45,435 bases of DNA, taken from Occallatibacter sp. (lineage in GTDB: Bacteria > Acidobacteriota > Terriglobia > Terriglobales > Acidobacteriaceae). The notes beneath the pieces were generated by a model. That model was not told where the DNA came from. It did not search any database and was given only the letters and a program-made list of their open reading frames with translations. Of this stretch, positions 15,630 to 23,255 are shown piece after piece. Every line of letters starts with the position of its first letter. Position 1 is the first letter of the stretch. The translations under genes were made by a program, and so were the position numbers. The stretch is from assembly GCA_017883405.1 (NCBI GenBank), contig JADGNO010000172.1, forward strand, positions 1-45,435, read 5' to 3'.

Positions 15630-17369
15630 ATGAATTTGTATCGTCCTTATTTCGTCGCACTGACTGTTGCAATCGTCGTTGTTTTTCCCGCTGCGCGTGT
15701 AAGCGCTCGGCCTGGCGCTGCTGATGCTGCTGCAAGCGCGCAGGCTGCGGCCAATCCGCAGACTGCGGCACCCGATCCAACTCTGCGCTACATTCATGGT
15801 TCATGGGATTCGCTGACGCGCTCGATGACGAGTTGCGAATCGCTTGCTGATGTGAAGGTGCGCGAGTCGGCGGCAGCAAAGGCAGTGCTGTATTTGCCTG
15901 CGGAAGTTCCTGCGCCGCTTAAGGTGCAGGCCATGGAGCAGAGTTGCGGAGTGCGCATCGTCTCGCTGCCGAGACGCATTGAAAAGCTGGGCGACGTGCG
16001 GCCTGAAGAGTTGCACACGCCGGGATTGCTCTATCTGCCAAATCCATATGTTGTGCCAGGTGGACGCTTCAACGAGATGTATGGCTGGGATAGCTATTTC
16101 ATTCTGCTTGGGCTTGAGGCCGATCATCGCGAGGCGCTGGCCAGGGGCATCGTGGATAATTTTCTTTTCGAGGTGGAGCACTACGGAAGCATGCTCAACG
16201 CCAACAGAACCTATTACCTGACGCGTTCGCAACCGCCATTTCTTACATCGATGATTCGCATGGTGTACGAGAATCCGCACAGTTTTTCTGCAACCTCGGC
16301 TGGGCGCGCACAGGCTCGCGCATGGTTAGCGCATGCATACACATTGGCAGTGAAGGATTACTCCACATGGGAGCGTCCGGAGCACAAAGCAGGATCGACA
16401 GGGTTGTCGCGCTATTACGATTATGGTTCCGGGCCTGTTCCCGAGATGGCCGACGACGATGCCTATTACGTTGATGTCATTCGCTGGCTTGTGACGCATC
16501 CGCACGAAGGCGGCGAAGCGTTCCTGGTGAAAGGAACGCAGCATCCCGATGCAGCCGAAGCAGCGCGATTGAAGGCGACGAGTTGCGACGTGCATGAGAG
16601 CGTGGTTTGCATGAAGGCCTGGTTTGGCGGCTATCGCCTGACGCGCGATTTCTTTACGGGCGATCGCGCCATGCGTGAATCTGGTTTCGATCCGTCAAAT
16701 CGCTTTGGCCCATTTTCAGGAGGGACGCATCACTACGCGCCGGTGTGCCTGAACAGCTTACTTTACCGCTACGAGCGCGATCTGCAGCACATCGCGCTGC
16801 TGCTGGGCAATGATCGCGATTCTGCGCATTGGGATCGACGTGCGCAGGCTCGCGCTGCGGCCATTCAAAGATATTTGTGGCGCGTGAAGGACGGCGTGTT
16901 TGCTGATTTTGATTTTGTGCGCGCGCGTTCTTCAACGTATGCGTACATCACCTCGCTCTATCCGTTGTGGGGCGGATTTGCCACGCGCGAACAGGCAGTC
17001 AAGATGGAAGCGCAGCTGAATCTATTTGAGCGGCCGGGTGGTTTGTCCATGAGCAACACAAACACTGGCCTGCAATGGGACGAGCCGTACGGATGGGCGC
17101 CAACAAACTGGATTGCCGTGGCAGGTTTGCACGCGTATGGATTTCGTTCCGACTCGACGCGAATTGCTCAGCACTTCAACGCGACCGTGGATGCTGGATT
17201 TGCCGCCGATGGAACAATTCGCGAGAAGTACGACGTGACTGCTGCCAGCTCGAAGGTGTCGGTGAGCACAGGATACAAGACCAACGAAATTGGTTTCGGA
17301 TGGACGAACGCGGTCTATTTGAAAATGTTGGAGATGATGCCGAAGGCAGCGGTTACTGCGGCGAACTGA
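15630..17369 (+). CDS. treA: Periplasmic trehalase (GH37)
   Basis: 579 residues from the ATG at 15630 with GGAG five bases upstream. Signal peptide MNLYRPYFVALTVAIVVVFP, then AARVSA, so the enzyme is exported. The GH37 signatures are present: PGGRFNEMYGWDSY at about residues 143-156 and LQWDEPYGWAP at about 481-491, plus the C-terminal EKYDV...GFGWTNAVYLKML. It hydrolyses alpha,alpha-trehalose to two glucoses by inversion. The Ala-rich stretch after the signal (about 28-50) is a flexible linker. Neighbours are a divergent TonB-like gene and the convergent GH3 glycosidase, which suggests a sugar-scavenging locus. No regulator is adjacent. Confidence 0.93.
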   Translation: MNLYRPYFVALTVAIVVVFPAARVSARPGAADAAASAQAAANPQTAAPDPTLRYIHGSWDSLTRSMTSCESLADVKVRESAAAKAVLYLPAEVPAPLKVQAMEQSCGVRIVSLPRRIEKLGDVRPEELHTPGLLYLPNPYVVPGGRFNEMYGWDSYFILLGLEADHREALARGIVDNFLFEVEHYGSMLNANRTYYLTRSQPPFLTSMIRMVYENPHSFSATSAGRAQARAWLAHAYTLAVKDYSTWERPEHKAGSTGLSRYYDYGSGPVPEMADDDAYYVDVIRWLVTHPHEGGEAFLVKGTQHPDAAEAARLKATSCDVHESVVCMKAWFGGYRLTRDFFTGDRAMRESGFDPSNRFGPFSGGTHHYAPVCLNSLLYRYERDLQHIALLLGNDRDSAHWDRRAQARAAAIQRYLWRVKDGVFADFDFVRARSSTYAYITSLYPLWGGFATREQAVKMEAQLNLFERPGGLSMSNTNTGLQWDEPYGWAPTNWIAVAGLHAYGFRSDSTRIAQHFNATVDAGFAADGTIREKYDVTAASSKVSVSTGYKTNEIGFGWTNAVYLKMLEMMPKAAVTAAN

Positions 17370-17385
17370 TTCCGGATTCAGATTG

Positions 17386-17426
17386 GAAATAAAAAGGGGC
17401 GCTTCCATCAAGTGAAAGCACCCCTT
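17386..17426 (-). terminator. Intrinsic terminator of the GH3 gene
   Basis: Stem of 14 positions (17394-17407 with 17413-17426), loop of five bases. On the minus-strand RNA two positions are G-U pairs and all others Watson-Crick, followed by a T-rich tail (TTTTTATTT). On the plus strand the same positions are C-A mismatches and the tail is poor, so it mainly serves the GH3 gene ending at 17445. Confidence 0.75.
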
Positions 17427-17444
17427 CATTGTGTTTAGGGTGAA

Positions 17445-20120
17445 TTATTCAGGCAGCTTTTGCGTTCCCTGCACGCTGAAGTTTCCCTTCACAACGGGCG
17501 CTGATGTTCCTGGCTGGCCACCGCCGATCGAGAGCGTGTATGCGCCTTCGGCTACGACGGGATTGCCGGTCGCGGTCACCATGCTCATGTCGCGCGGATT
17601 CAGCTCGAACTTCACCGTTTGTGAAGCGCCGGGCTCAAGATGAATACGCTGGAATCCACGTAGCGCTTTTAGCGGGGCCCCTGCAAGCTTTGGGAAGGTG
17701 AGATAAAGCTGCACTACTTCGTCGCCAGCCCTCTTGCCTGCGTTTGTGACGGTGGCTTCAGCAGTCAGCGGACTGCCTGCGGCCACCTGGTTGGGAACCT
17801 TGATGTCGCTGTAGCTGAACGTTGTATAGCTCAGTCCATAGCCGAAGGGATAGAGCGGCGTGCCTTCAAAGTAGCGATAGGTGCGGCCTTTCATTGCGTA
17901 GTCGTCGAAGGGCGGTAACTGGCCCACTCCCGTGTAGAACGTAACGGGCAGACGGCCTGAGGGATTGTTTTTGCCGGAGAGGGTTTGCGCAACGGCGGTT
18001 CCGCCCTCTTCACCCGGATACCATGCTTCGAGAATGGCGTTGGCGTGGTCCTTGGCCCAGTTCACGGCCAGAGCGCTGCCGTTCGTAAGCACGACCACTA
18101 TCGGCTTGCCGGTTTTGGCCAGCGATTCGAGCAGGTCCTGCTCAGGCTTGGGCAGATCGATGCTGGTGCGATCGCCGCCCATAAAGCCCGGCTCGTTCAC
18201 CGTCATTTCCTCACCCTCAAGCTCGCTGGTGATGCCGACAACAGCAACTACAACGTCGGCCTTCTTTGCAGCTTCAATGGCAGCGGGATCCACCTTGCGG
18301 TCAGTGTGTCCCCAGATGAGGTGCATATGCGGAGTCGAGTTCGCGAAGGTCTTCTGGTACTCCACCTGCACCTTGTAAGGATGGCCAGCTTCAAGATGTG
18401 CGTGGCCGGTGAGGTCTTCAACGCCGTGAGGGTAGCCGGAACGGACTACCGGCTTGCCGTCGAGCGACAGGCGAATGTACGCATCGGTTTGCACGCCGAG
18501 AATATAGTCGCCGGACTGCTTCGGAGTCAGTGTAGCTTCCCAGCGAATTGCCAGCGGCTGCACGCTTGAAGCTGCAGGCGGCAGCGGTTGTGCTGCAATG
18601 TCGATGCCCGGCTCAATTCGAGTGGCGATTGGAGTAAGGGTCTCATTGGATGTGGTAATTTCTTCCGAGACGATGTCGTGCTTCAGATACGTTACCTTGG
18701 CGCCGGGCTTGCCGTCGGTAGTCAATAGAGCATTGGGCACGGGCTGAGTTTCCTTGCTCAGGAATCCGGTGCCAGGAACAAAGTTGACGGTCGCGCCGGC
18801 GAATTCCTGCTTCATGCCTTCGAGAATTGAAACGGTGTGCGTAGGGATGCCGTTGTAGTTGCCGAGCAAAACGCGGGTCTGATTTGCAAGCGGGCCAACG
18901 ACGGCGATCTTGGTTCCTGAATTTTTGATAGGCAACACGCCATCGTTCTTTAACAGGACCATGGCTTCGTTGCCGAGCTTGAGAGCCAGCGCGCGATGTT
19001 CTGAGCTATCGAGCAGTTTCTCATCGATTTTGGTATAGGGAACCAACTCCGGCGGATCGAACATGCCGAGCTTAACGCGCGCCGTAAACAGCCGCACCAG
19101 CGCGGTATCGATCTCGCTCTCTTTCAAGTGTCCCTGCTGTACCGCGTCGATATACGGACGATAGTCGTGATCGTCGTTTACCTTCGCACGGAAGTCGATG
19201 CACTCATTGTCCATGCCGCGCTGCAGGCTGATGGCTGAAGCCTCGGCCTGTGTGGGCCTGAACTTGTGGCCGTTGGCAATGTCGCGTACGGCTCCGCAGT
19301 CAGAGACCACATAGCCGTTGAAGCCCCATTTCTGGCGCAGTTGATCCACCAGCAGAAACTCGCTGGCGCACGCGGGCTCGCCATTGATGCTGTTGTAGGC
19401 GCACATCACCGAATCCGCTTTGCCTTCAATGACGGCCGCGCGAAATGCGGGAAGGTAGGTGTCGAGCTCGTCGTGCTTGCTGACTTTAACGTCGACGGTA
19501 TGCCGCGTGGACTCGGGTCCGCTGTGCACGGCATAGTGCTTCGGCGTGGAAATGACGCGGAAGTATTTCGGATCGTCACCCTGCATGCCTTTTACAAAGG
19601 CCACGCCCATGCGCGCAGTCAGAAACGGATCCTCACCGTAGGTTTCCTGTCCACGGCCCCAACGCGGATCACGAAAGATGTTGATGTTCGGAGCCCAGAA
19701 ATCGAGGCCTTCAAAAATATTGCTGTATCCGCCGTTGGCCCGAACGGCCTGCGCATACTTGATGCGTCCTTCAGTGCTGATGGCGACGCCCATTTTATGA
19801 ATCGAGGCGGGGTCAAAGGTAGATGCCAGGCCCACGGGCTCAGGGAACTCGGTGGTCCCGTTCGTTGCCACGCCATGCAGCGACTCACTCCACCAGTCGT
19901 ACGACGGTACATTCAGCCGCGGAATGGCACGCGCCTGATTGACAAGCTGGCTGGCCTTCTCTTCAAGCGTCATGCGTTTTACCAGATCTGCAGCGCGCTG
20001 TTCCGCTGGCAGGCTGGGGTCAAGGTACGCGGGTTTCTGTGCACCCTGCGCCCCTGCATTCCATGCGGCTGCACAACAGACCAACCCCGTCGCAGCCAAT
20101 CTCAATCCAAACCTTTTCAT
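17445..20120 (-). CDS. Secreted glycoside hydrolase family 3 (beta-glucosidase/beta-xylosidase type) with PA14 insert
   Basis: 891 residues from the ATG at 20120, with a GAGGGAG site just upstream; the longer open frame lacks a signal. Signal peptide MKRFGLRLAATGLVCCAAAW. GH3 N-terminal barrel: DPRWGRGQETYGEDP (151-165) and STPKHYAVHS, with the nucleophile D274 in VVSDCGAVRD. The second GH3 domain is interrupted at roughly 490-620 by a PA14-type carbohydrate-binding domain (RWEATLTPKQSGDYILGV, YIRLSLDGKPVV). The end is a fibronectin III-like domain (AEATVTNAGKRAGDEVVQLY). It cleaves beta-linked glucosides or xylosides outside the cytoplasm; exact linkage unknown. Convergent with trehalase. 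Confidence 0.93.
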   Translation of the reverse strand: MKRFGLRLAATGLVCCAAAWNAGAQGAQKPAYLDPSLPAEQRAADLVKRMTLEEKASQLVNQARAIPRLNVPSYDWWSESLHGVATNGTTEFPEPVGLASTFDPASIHKMGVAISTEGRIKYAQAVRANGGYSNIFEGLDFWAPNINIFRDPRWGRGQETYGEDPFLTARMGVAFVKGMQGDDPKYFRVISTPKHYAVHSGPESTRHTVDVKVSKHDELDTYLPAFRAAVIEGKADSVMCAYNSINGEPACASEFLLVDQLRQKWGFNGYVVSDCGAVRDIANGHKFRPTQAEASAISLQRGMDNECIDFRAKVNDDHDYRPYIDAVQQGHLKESEIDTALVRLFTARVKLGMFDPPELVPYTKIDEKLLDSSEHRALALKLGNEAMVLLKNDGVLPIKNSGTKIAVVGPLANQTRVLLGNYNGIPTHTVSILEGMKQEFAGATVNFVPGTGFLSKETQPVPNALLTTDGKPGAKVTYLKHDIVSEEITTSNETLTPIATRIEPGIDIAAQPLPPAASSVQPLAIRWEATLTPKQSGDYILGVQTDAYIRLSLDGKPVVRSGYPHGVEDLTGHAHLEAGHPYKVQVEYQKTFANSTPHMHLIWGHTDRKVDPAAIEAAKKADVVVAVVGITSELEGEEMTVNEPGFMGGDRTSIDLPKPEQDLLESLAKTGKPIVVVLTNGSALAVNWAKDHANAILEAWYPGEEGGTAVAQTLSGKNNPSGRLPVTFYTGVGQLPPFDDYAMKGRTYRYFEGTPLYPFGYGLSYTTFSYSDIKVPNQVAAGSPLTAEATVTNAGKRAGDEVVQLYLTFPKLAGAPLKALRGFQRIHLEPGASQTVKFELNPRDMSMVTATGNPVVAEGAYTLSIGGGQPGTSAPVVKGNFSVQGTQKLPE

Positions 20121-20382
20121 TGTCTCCCTCTCGATCCGGCTACGCTCGCAATGCAAGCTCAACTTCCTGAAAAATGCAGCGGCCGTCGAACCCGACTTTA
20201 AGGGCCGTGTCAAAGCACTGTCAAGCGGGCATTCCATTACAAAATGAGTTTCCTTGCGGGATTTGCAGACCTATTCTTGCTTGTTATCTGGGCTCTTCAT
20301 AAGGGTCAAGGCACCTGGATGCTTCGGGGGATGTAACCTTGATGGGTTCACCGGCGTAAGGGCAAGTAGAAAGGTCAATCGG

Positions 20383-20970
20383 ATGGGCGACAGTTCACAA
20401 GCGTTCATCAAGATTCCAGATATCAAGGTTCCCGATCTTGATGCTGCTTGTGATCTCTTCCGGCAAGGCGATGTGGACGCATTCGAGTTACTCTTCCGGC
20501 ATCATCAACGCGCCGTATTTGGTTGGACATTGCGCATCGTGCGCAACCCGACCGTGGCGGAAGAGCTTGTTGTTGAGACCTTCTGGCGCATTTACAGGGC
20601 TCGCGCCCGCTTTGATGCGGCCAGGGAGTTTGCACCGTGGGCCCGTCGAATCGCTACCCGTGTGGCGTTGGACTGGCTGCGCGCTCAGCGACCGGAAACC
20701 GAACTGAACGACGAAGTGCTGACTTCGCTGCCCACGGGAACCGAGGCTAATCCGGCAGTTGCAGCGGAGATTCGCCAGAAGACGGCGCAGGCCTTTGCTC
20801 GGCTACCACGTAAGCTGCGCGCTGCGGCCGTGTTGGCGGTTATTGAAGAGCAGTCCCACAAAGAAGTAGCTGAGGCGCTGGGCATCTCGGTTACAGCGGT
20901 AAAACTTCGCGTGTTTCGCGCGCTGCGCTTGCTCAGGAAGGATCTTGAAAGGCAGGGAATTACGCCATGA
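20383..20970 (+). CDS. ECF-type RNA polymerase sigma factor
   Basis: 195 residues from the ATG at 20383, with GAAAGG eight bases upstream; the longer frame (from 20254) has no ribosome site. Region 2 at about 28-95 (AFELLFRHHQRAVFGWTLRI, then VRNPTVAEELVVETFWRIYR) binds the -10 element; region 4 at about 135-190 (RLPRKLRAAAVLAVIEEQSH, then KEVAEALGISVTAVKLRVFRA) is the helix-turn-helix for -35. It directs transcription of an unknown regulon. Its stop overlaps the next gene by four bases (ATGA), so the two are translationally coupled. Divergent from the GH3 gene. Confidence 0.92.
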   Translation: MGDSSQAFIKIPDIKVPDLDAACDLFRQGDVDAFELLFRHHQRAVFGWTLRIVRNPTVAEELVVETFWRIYRARARFDAAREFAPWARRIATRVALDWLRAQRPETELNDEVLTSLPTGTEANPAVAAEIRQKTAQAFARLPRKLRAAAVLAVIEEQSHKEVAEALGISVTAVKLRVFRALRLLRKDLERQGITP

Positions 20971-21209
20971 ATGCACACGATGAGGACCGCATGAAACAAC
21001 TGCTCAAGCAGGCGGTGCCGCCTGTTGTGGAGGATGCAGAACCGGCACGCGACCTGTGGCCGCAGGTATTGCAGCGGCTGGATTCTGCGACAGAATCGGC
21101 GGCGGAACCGTCACGCTGGGTCTGGGTTGATATAGCGCTGCTGGCCGGTCTGGCTGTGATGGGTGCGAGTTTTCCCGCGACGATTCCACTGCTTCTTTAT
21201 TACCTGTAA
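20967..21209 (+). CDS. Small membrane protein, candidate anti-sigma factor
   Basis: 80 residues; the start ATG overlaps the sigma-factor stop (ATGA). The N-terminal ~48 residues are soluble and charged (MNAHDEDRMKQLLKQAVPPV, ARDLWPQVLQRLDS), followed by one hydrophobic segment at about 53-78 (VDIALLAGLAVMGASFPATI). A short cytoplasmic domain plus one membrane helix, encoded directly after and coupled to an ECF sigma gene, is the arrangement of minimal anti-sigma factors. It lacks a zinc-binding HxxxCxxC motif. Function is inferred from position; the family is not recognised. Confidence 0.7.
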   Translation: MNAHDEDRMKQLLKQAVPPVVEDAEPARDLWPQVLQRLDSATESAAEPSRWVWVDIALLAGLAVMGASFPATIPLLLYYL

Positions 21210-21244
21210 CCGCGCTGCAACGCCTGCTCAGAAAGGAGCAAGTC

Positions 21245-21691
21245 ATGAAAATTCATCCTCACCTTCGCGCTTACCTGGCGGGCATTTTTATGCCCACGCT
21301 TGTGCTGCCGCTCATACTCACCGGTTTCATCGTGCTGCGACTGGTGATCGGCATTCAGGTTCCAATCGAACGCTTCATCATTTTTCCAATGGCGGTGGTG
21401 CCGTTCCTGTTTGGCCTGTGGAACATGCTCTATCTGGCGACTCACAATCGTACGCATCTTCCGATAGGCGTACACGGCGCGATTCTTCCGTTTCTGGGAG
21501 CTCCAATTGGTGCGCTGGTGGCCAGTTCCTTGGGCGTTCTGCAGATTCACAATGATGGCATTCTGTGGTTCCAGGCGCTGCATATTCCCTATGCGCTACT
21601 CGGCTGCGCATTTCTGGCGGTGCTTGCAGGCTACTACCTGGTTTGGAAGTACATTGTGGGTTTCTTGAATCGGGTGATGGAGATTGCTTAA
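21245..21691 (+). CDS. Four-helix membrane protein in the sigma-factor operon
   Basis: 148 residues with about four transmembrane helices (near 11-33, 46-66, 78-98, 110-138), almost no soluble parts. AGAAAGGAGCAAGTC before the ATG gives a strong ribosome site. It lies 35 bases after the candidate anti-sigma gene on the same strand, so the three genes probably form one unit and this protein may be part of the signal input or a target. No family recognised and no enzymatic motif. It converges with the oxidoreductase gene, six bases away. Confidence 0.75.
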   Translation: MKIHPHLRAYLAGIFMPTLVLPLILTGFIVLRLVIGIQVPIERFIIFPMAVVPFLFGLWNMLYLATHNRTHLPIGVHGAILPFLGAPIGALVASSLGVLQIHNDGILWFQALHIPYALLGCAFLAVLAGYYLVWKYIVGFLNRVMEIA

Positions 21692-21697
21692 GAGCAG

Positions 21698-22834
21698 CTA
21701 AAGGCTCGTTTTGAAGAAATCGTTCAACCCAGCGCGCTTAGCATGATCTGCCATGGTCGCTTGTATTTCGAGCGCCAGCGCCAGCGCATTGCGGCCCTGG
21801 CGGGCAGTCACACGTGGCTCGCGGCGGTTACGCACCGCATCAAGAAATGATTCGAGCTCGAGGCGCAGTGGTTCACCGCTTGCGACCTCGGGTTTCTTAA
21901 AGCTCAATCCCGGCGCGGGACCACCGGCGGCAGTTGCTGCAGCAGCGAGCTTGGCAAGAGCAGCAGCATCCAGTTTGTGTGCGGCAATGGCTGCGGCAAT
22001 TTCAGGCGGGATGCTGGCGTCGATGCCGATAACGAGCAGATCGCGCCGTGCGTAGTCGATGGACACATACTGCCGCGGCTCAAAGAAGCGCAGCTTGCGC
22101 ACCGTCTCAGTAGAAACGCGAGACGCGGTAAAGTTGGCGACGCAGCCCGATTCAAACTCAACCCGCACATTGGCGATGTCTACCTTTGGAGAAACAATCG
22201 GCAGACCAACCGCGCGTACTTCGCGCACCGGCGAGCGGGCAAATGTGAGCACGATGTCGAGATCGTGAATCATCAGGTCAAGAACGACATCCACGTCGAG
22301 CGCGCGCGGTGTAAATAAACTCAACCGATGCGACTCAAAAAACATGGGGCGGCGCAGCTTCGGTTCCACGGCCACAACGGCAGGGTTGAAGCGCTCAAGG
22401 TGGCCCGGCTGAATGATTCGATGGTGTGTTTCGGCCAGCGCAATCAAGTCGTCAGCGTCGCTCAGACTTGCGGCCAGCGGCTTTTCAATCAGCAGGTCGA
22501 GCCCGGCGGCGAGCAACTCCGACGCGACAGCACAATGATGCACAGTGGGTACCGCCACAGAAGCCGCATCCAGCTTCAGATCGGAGGCAAGTAGATTTTC
22601 GACGCTTGGGAAGACAGGAATGCTGTATTTGGCGGCGGCGTCGGCGGCCCGTTCCTCATCAGGTTCAACAGCTGCCACCAGGGCAACGCCAAGCCCTGCA
22701 GACTCCAGCTCGCGGTACACGCGCAGGTGATTGCGTCCGAACGCGCCTGCGCCCGCAACTGCTACTCGTAAAGTAGGTAGGCTCGCGATCTTGCTACCCC
22801 TGTTTGCCTTCCACGGCCCGCAGGCAGCGGCCAT
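21698..22834 (-). CDS. Gfo/Idh/MocA family oxidoreductase
   Basis: 378 residues from the ATG at 22834; a TTG at 22843 adds three. N-terminal Rossmann fold with LRVAVAGAGAFGRNHLRVY (GxGxxG motif near residue 29), then LLIEKPLAASLSDA with the family's EKP motif (Lys is catalytic), and GHLERFNPAVVAVEP and VLDLMIHDLDIVL, the H-D of the substrate-binding domain. These enzymes oxidise or reduce sugar hydroxyls with NAD(P). The HLERFNPA segment recalls the MviM/GnnA type linked to lipid A or cell-wall sugars in some bacteria, but no lipid A gene is adjacent. An Ala-rich insertion (about 270-305) is unusual. The start overlaps the preceding 72-residue gene. Confidence 0.87.
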   Translation of the reverse strand: MAAACGPWKANRGSKIASLPTLRVAVAGAGAFGRNHLRVYRELESAGLGVALVAAVEPDEERAADAAAKYSIPVFPSVENLLASDLKLDAASVAVPTVHHCAVASELLAAGLDLLIEKPLAASLSDADDLIALAETHHRIIQPGHLERFNPAVVAVEPKLRRPMFFESHRLSLFTPRALDVDVVLDLMIHDLDIVLTFARSPVREVRAVGLPIVSPKVDIANVRVEFESGCVANFTASRVSTETVRKLRFFEPRQYVSIDYARRDLLVIGIDASIPPEIAAAIAAHKLDAAALAKLAAAATAAGGPAPGLSFKKPEVASGEPLRLELESFLDAVRNRREPRVTARQGRNALALALEIQATMADHAKRAGLNDFFKTSL

Positions 22835-23012
22835 AAAGCTCAAGCAACTGGGTCACGTGCTCATCTGGCTTGGGCGCGGCCGACCCCACAAACCCGGTCG
22901 AGGGTGTACCGGCCTTGCCTACACCCGCGGTGGCGGCGACGTACTTGAACAAATCGAGCGCGATATCTTCGTTGCGGCGGGCGCCAAGCCCTGCACCATT
23001 TAATGCGTCCAT
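22794..23012 (-). CDS. Small protein of unknown function (72 aa), overlapping the oxidoreductase gene
   Basis: 72 residues from the ATG at 23012, chosen because GGAGAG lies eight bases upstream. The sequence (MDALNGAGLGARRNEDIALD, then LFKYVAATAGVGKA, a Gly/Ser/Thr loop and HVTQLLELYGRCLRAVEGKQG) looks like a folded helical protein with a glycine-rich middle, and I have a weak memory of similar short acidobacterial proteins. No function known. Its last 41 bases overlap the start of the oxidoreductase gene in another frame, which suggests translational coupling. No signal peptide or membrane helix. Confidence 0.6.
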   Translation of the reverse strand: MDALNGAGLGARRNEDIALDLFKYVAATAGVGKAGTPSTGFVGSAAPKPDEHVTQLLELYGRCLRAVEGKQG

Positions 23013-23255
23013 CCGATAGACTCTCCGACCTGAAGTTTCTCCAAACAAGGATGCTACCAGAATTTGCAGAAAGCCATCCGCGACGGCGCGCACGAAAACG
23101 GATTGCGCCGATCACTGAACTTCCTTTGAATTGTGTGCGTACTTACTCCGTAGCACTTCTTTACACTTGCATCACAGCATCCGTGTTCGCGGGCAATGCT
23201 GCTTGTTGCCGTTCAGAAGAGTGATAAGCATTCACCATTGCCACCGGAGGCTTTT

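Noticed and set aside
15337-15879. N-terminal extension of the TonB-like gene to 15879
   Set aside because: It overlaps the start of trehalase on the opposite strand and the extension is not protein-like; the ATG at 15336 has an excellent ribosome site.
19266-20201. Open frame of 311 codons on the plus strand within the GH3 gene
   Set aside because: Antisense shadow of a strongly supported glycosidase; no domain, no start signal.
23003-23224. 73-codon plus-strand frame between the small 72-residue gene and the ADOP permease
   Set aside because: No ribosome site, unlike any protein I know, and overlaps the start of the divergent gene.
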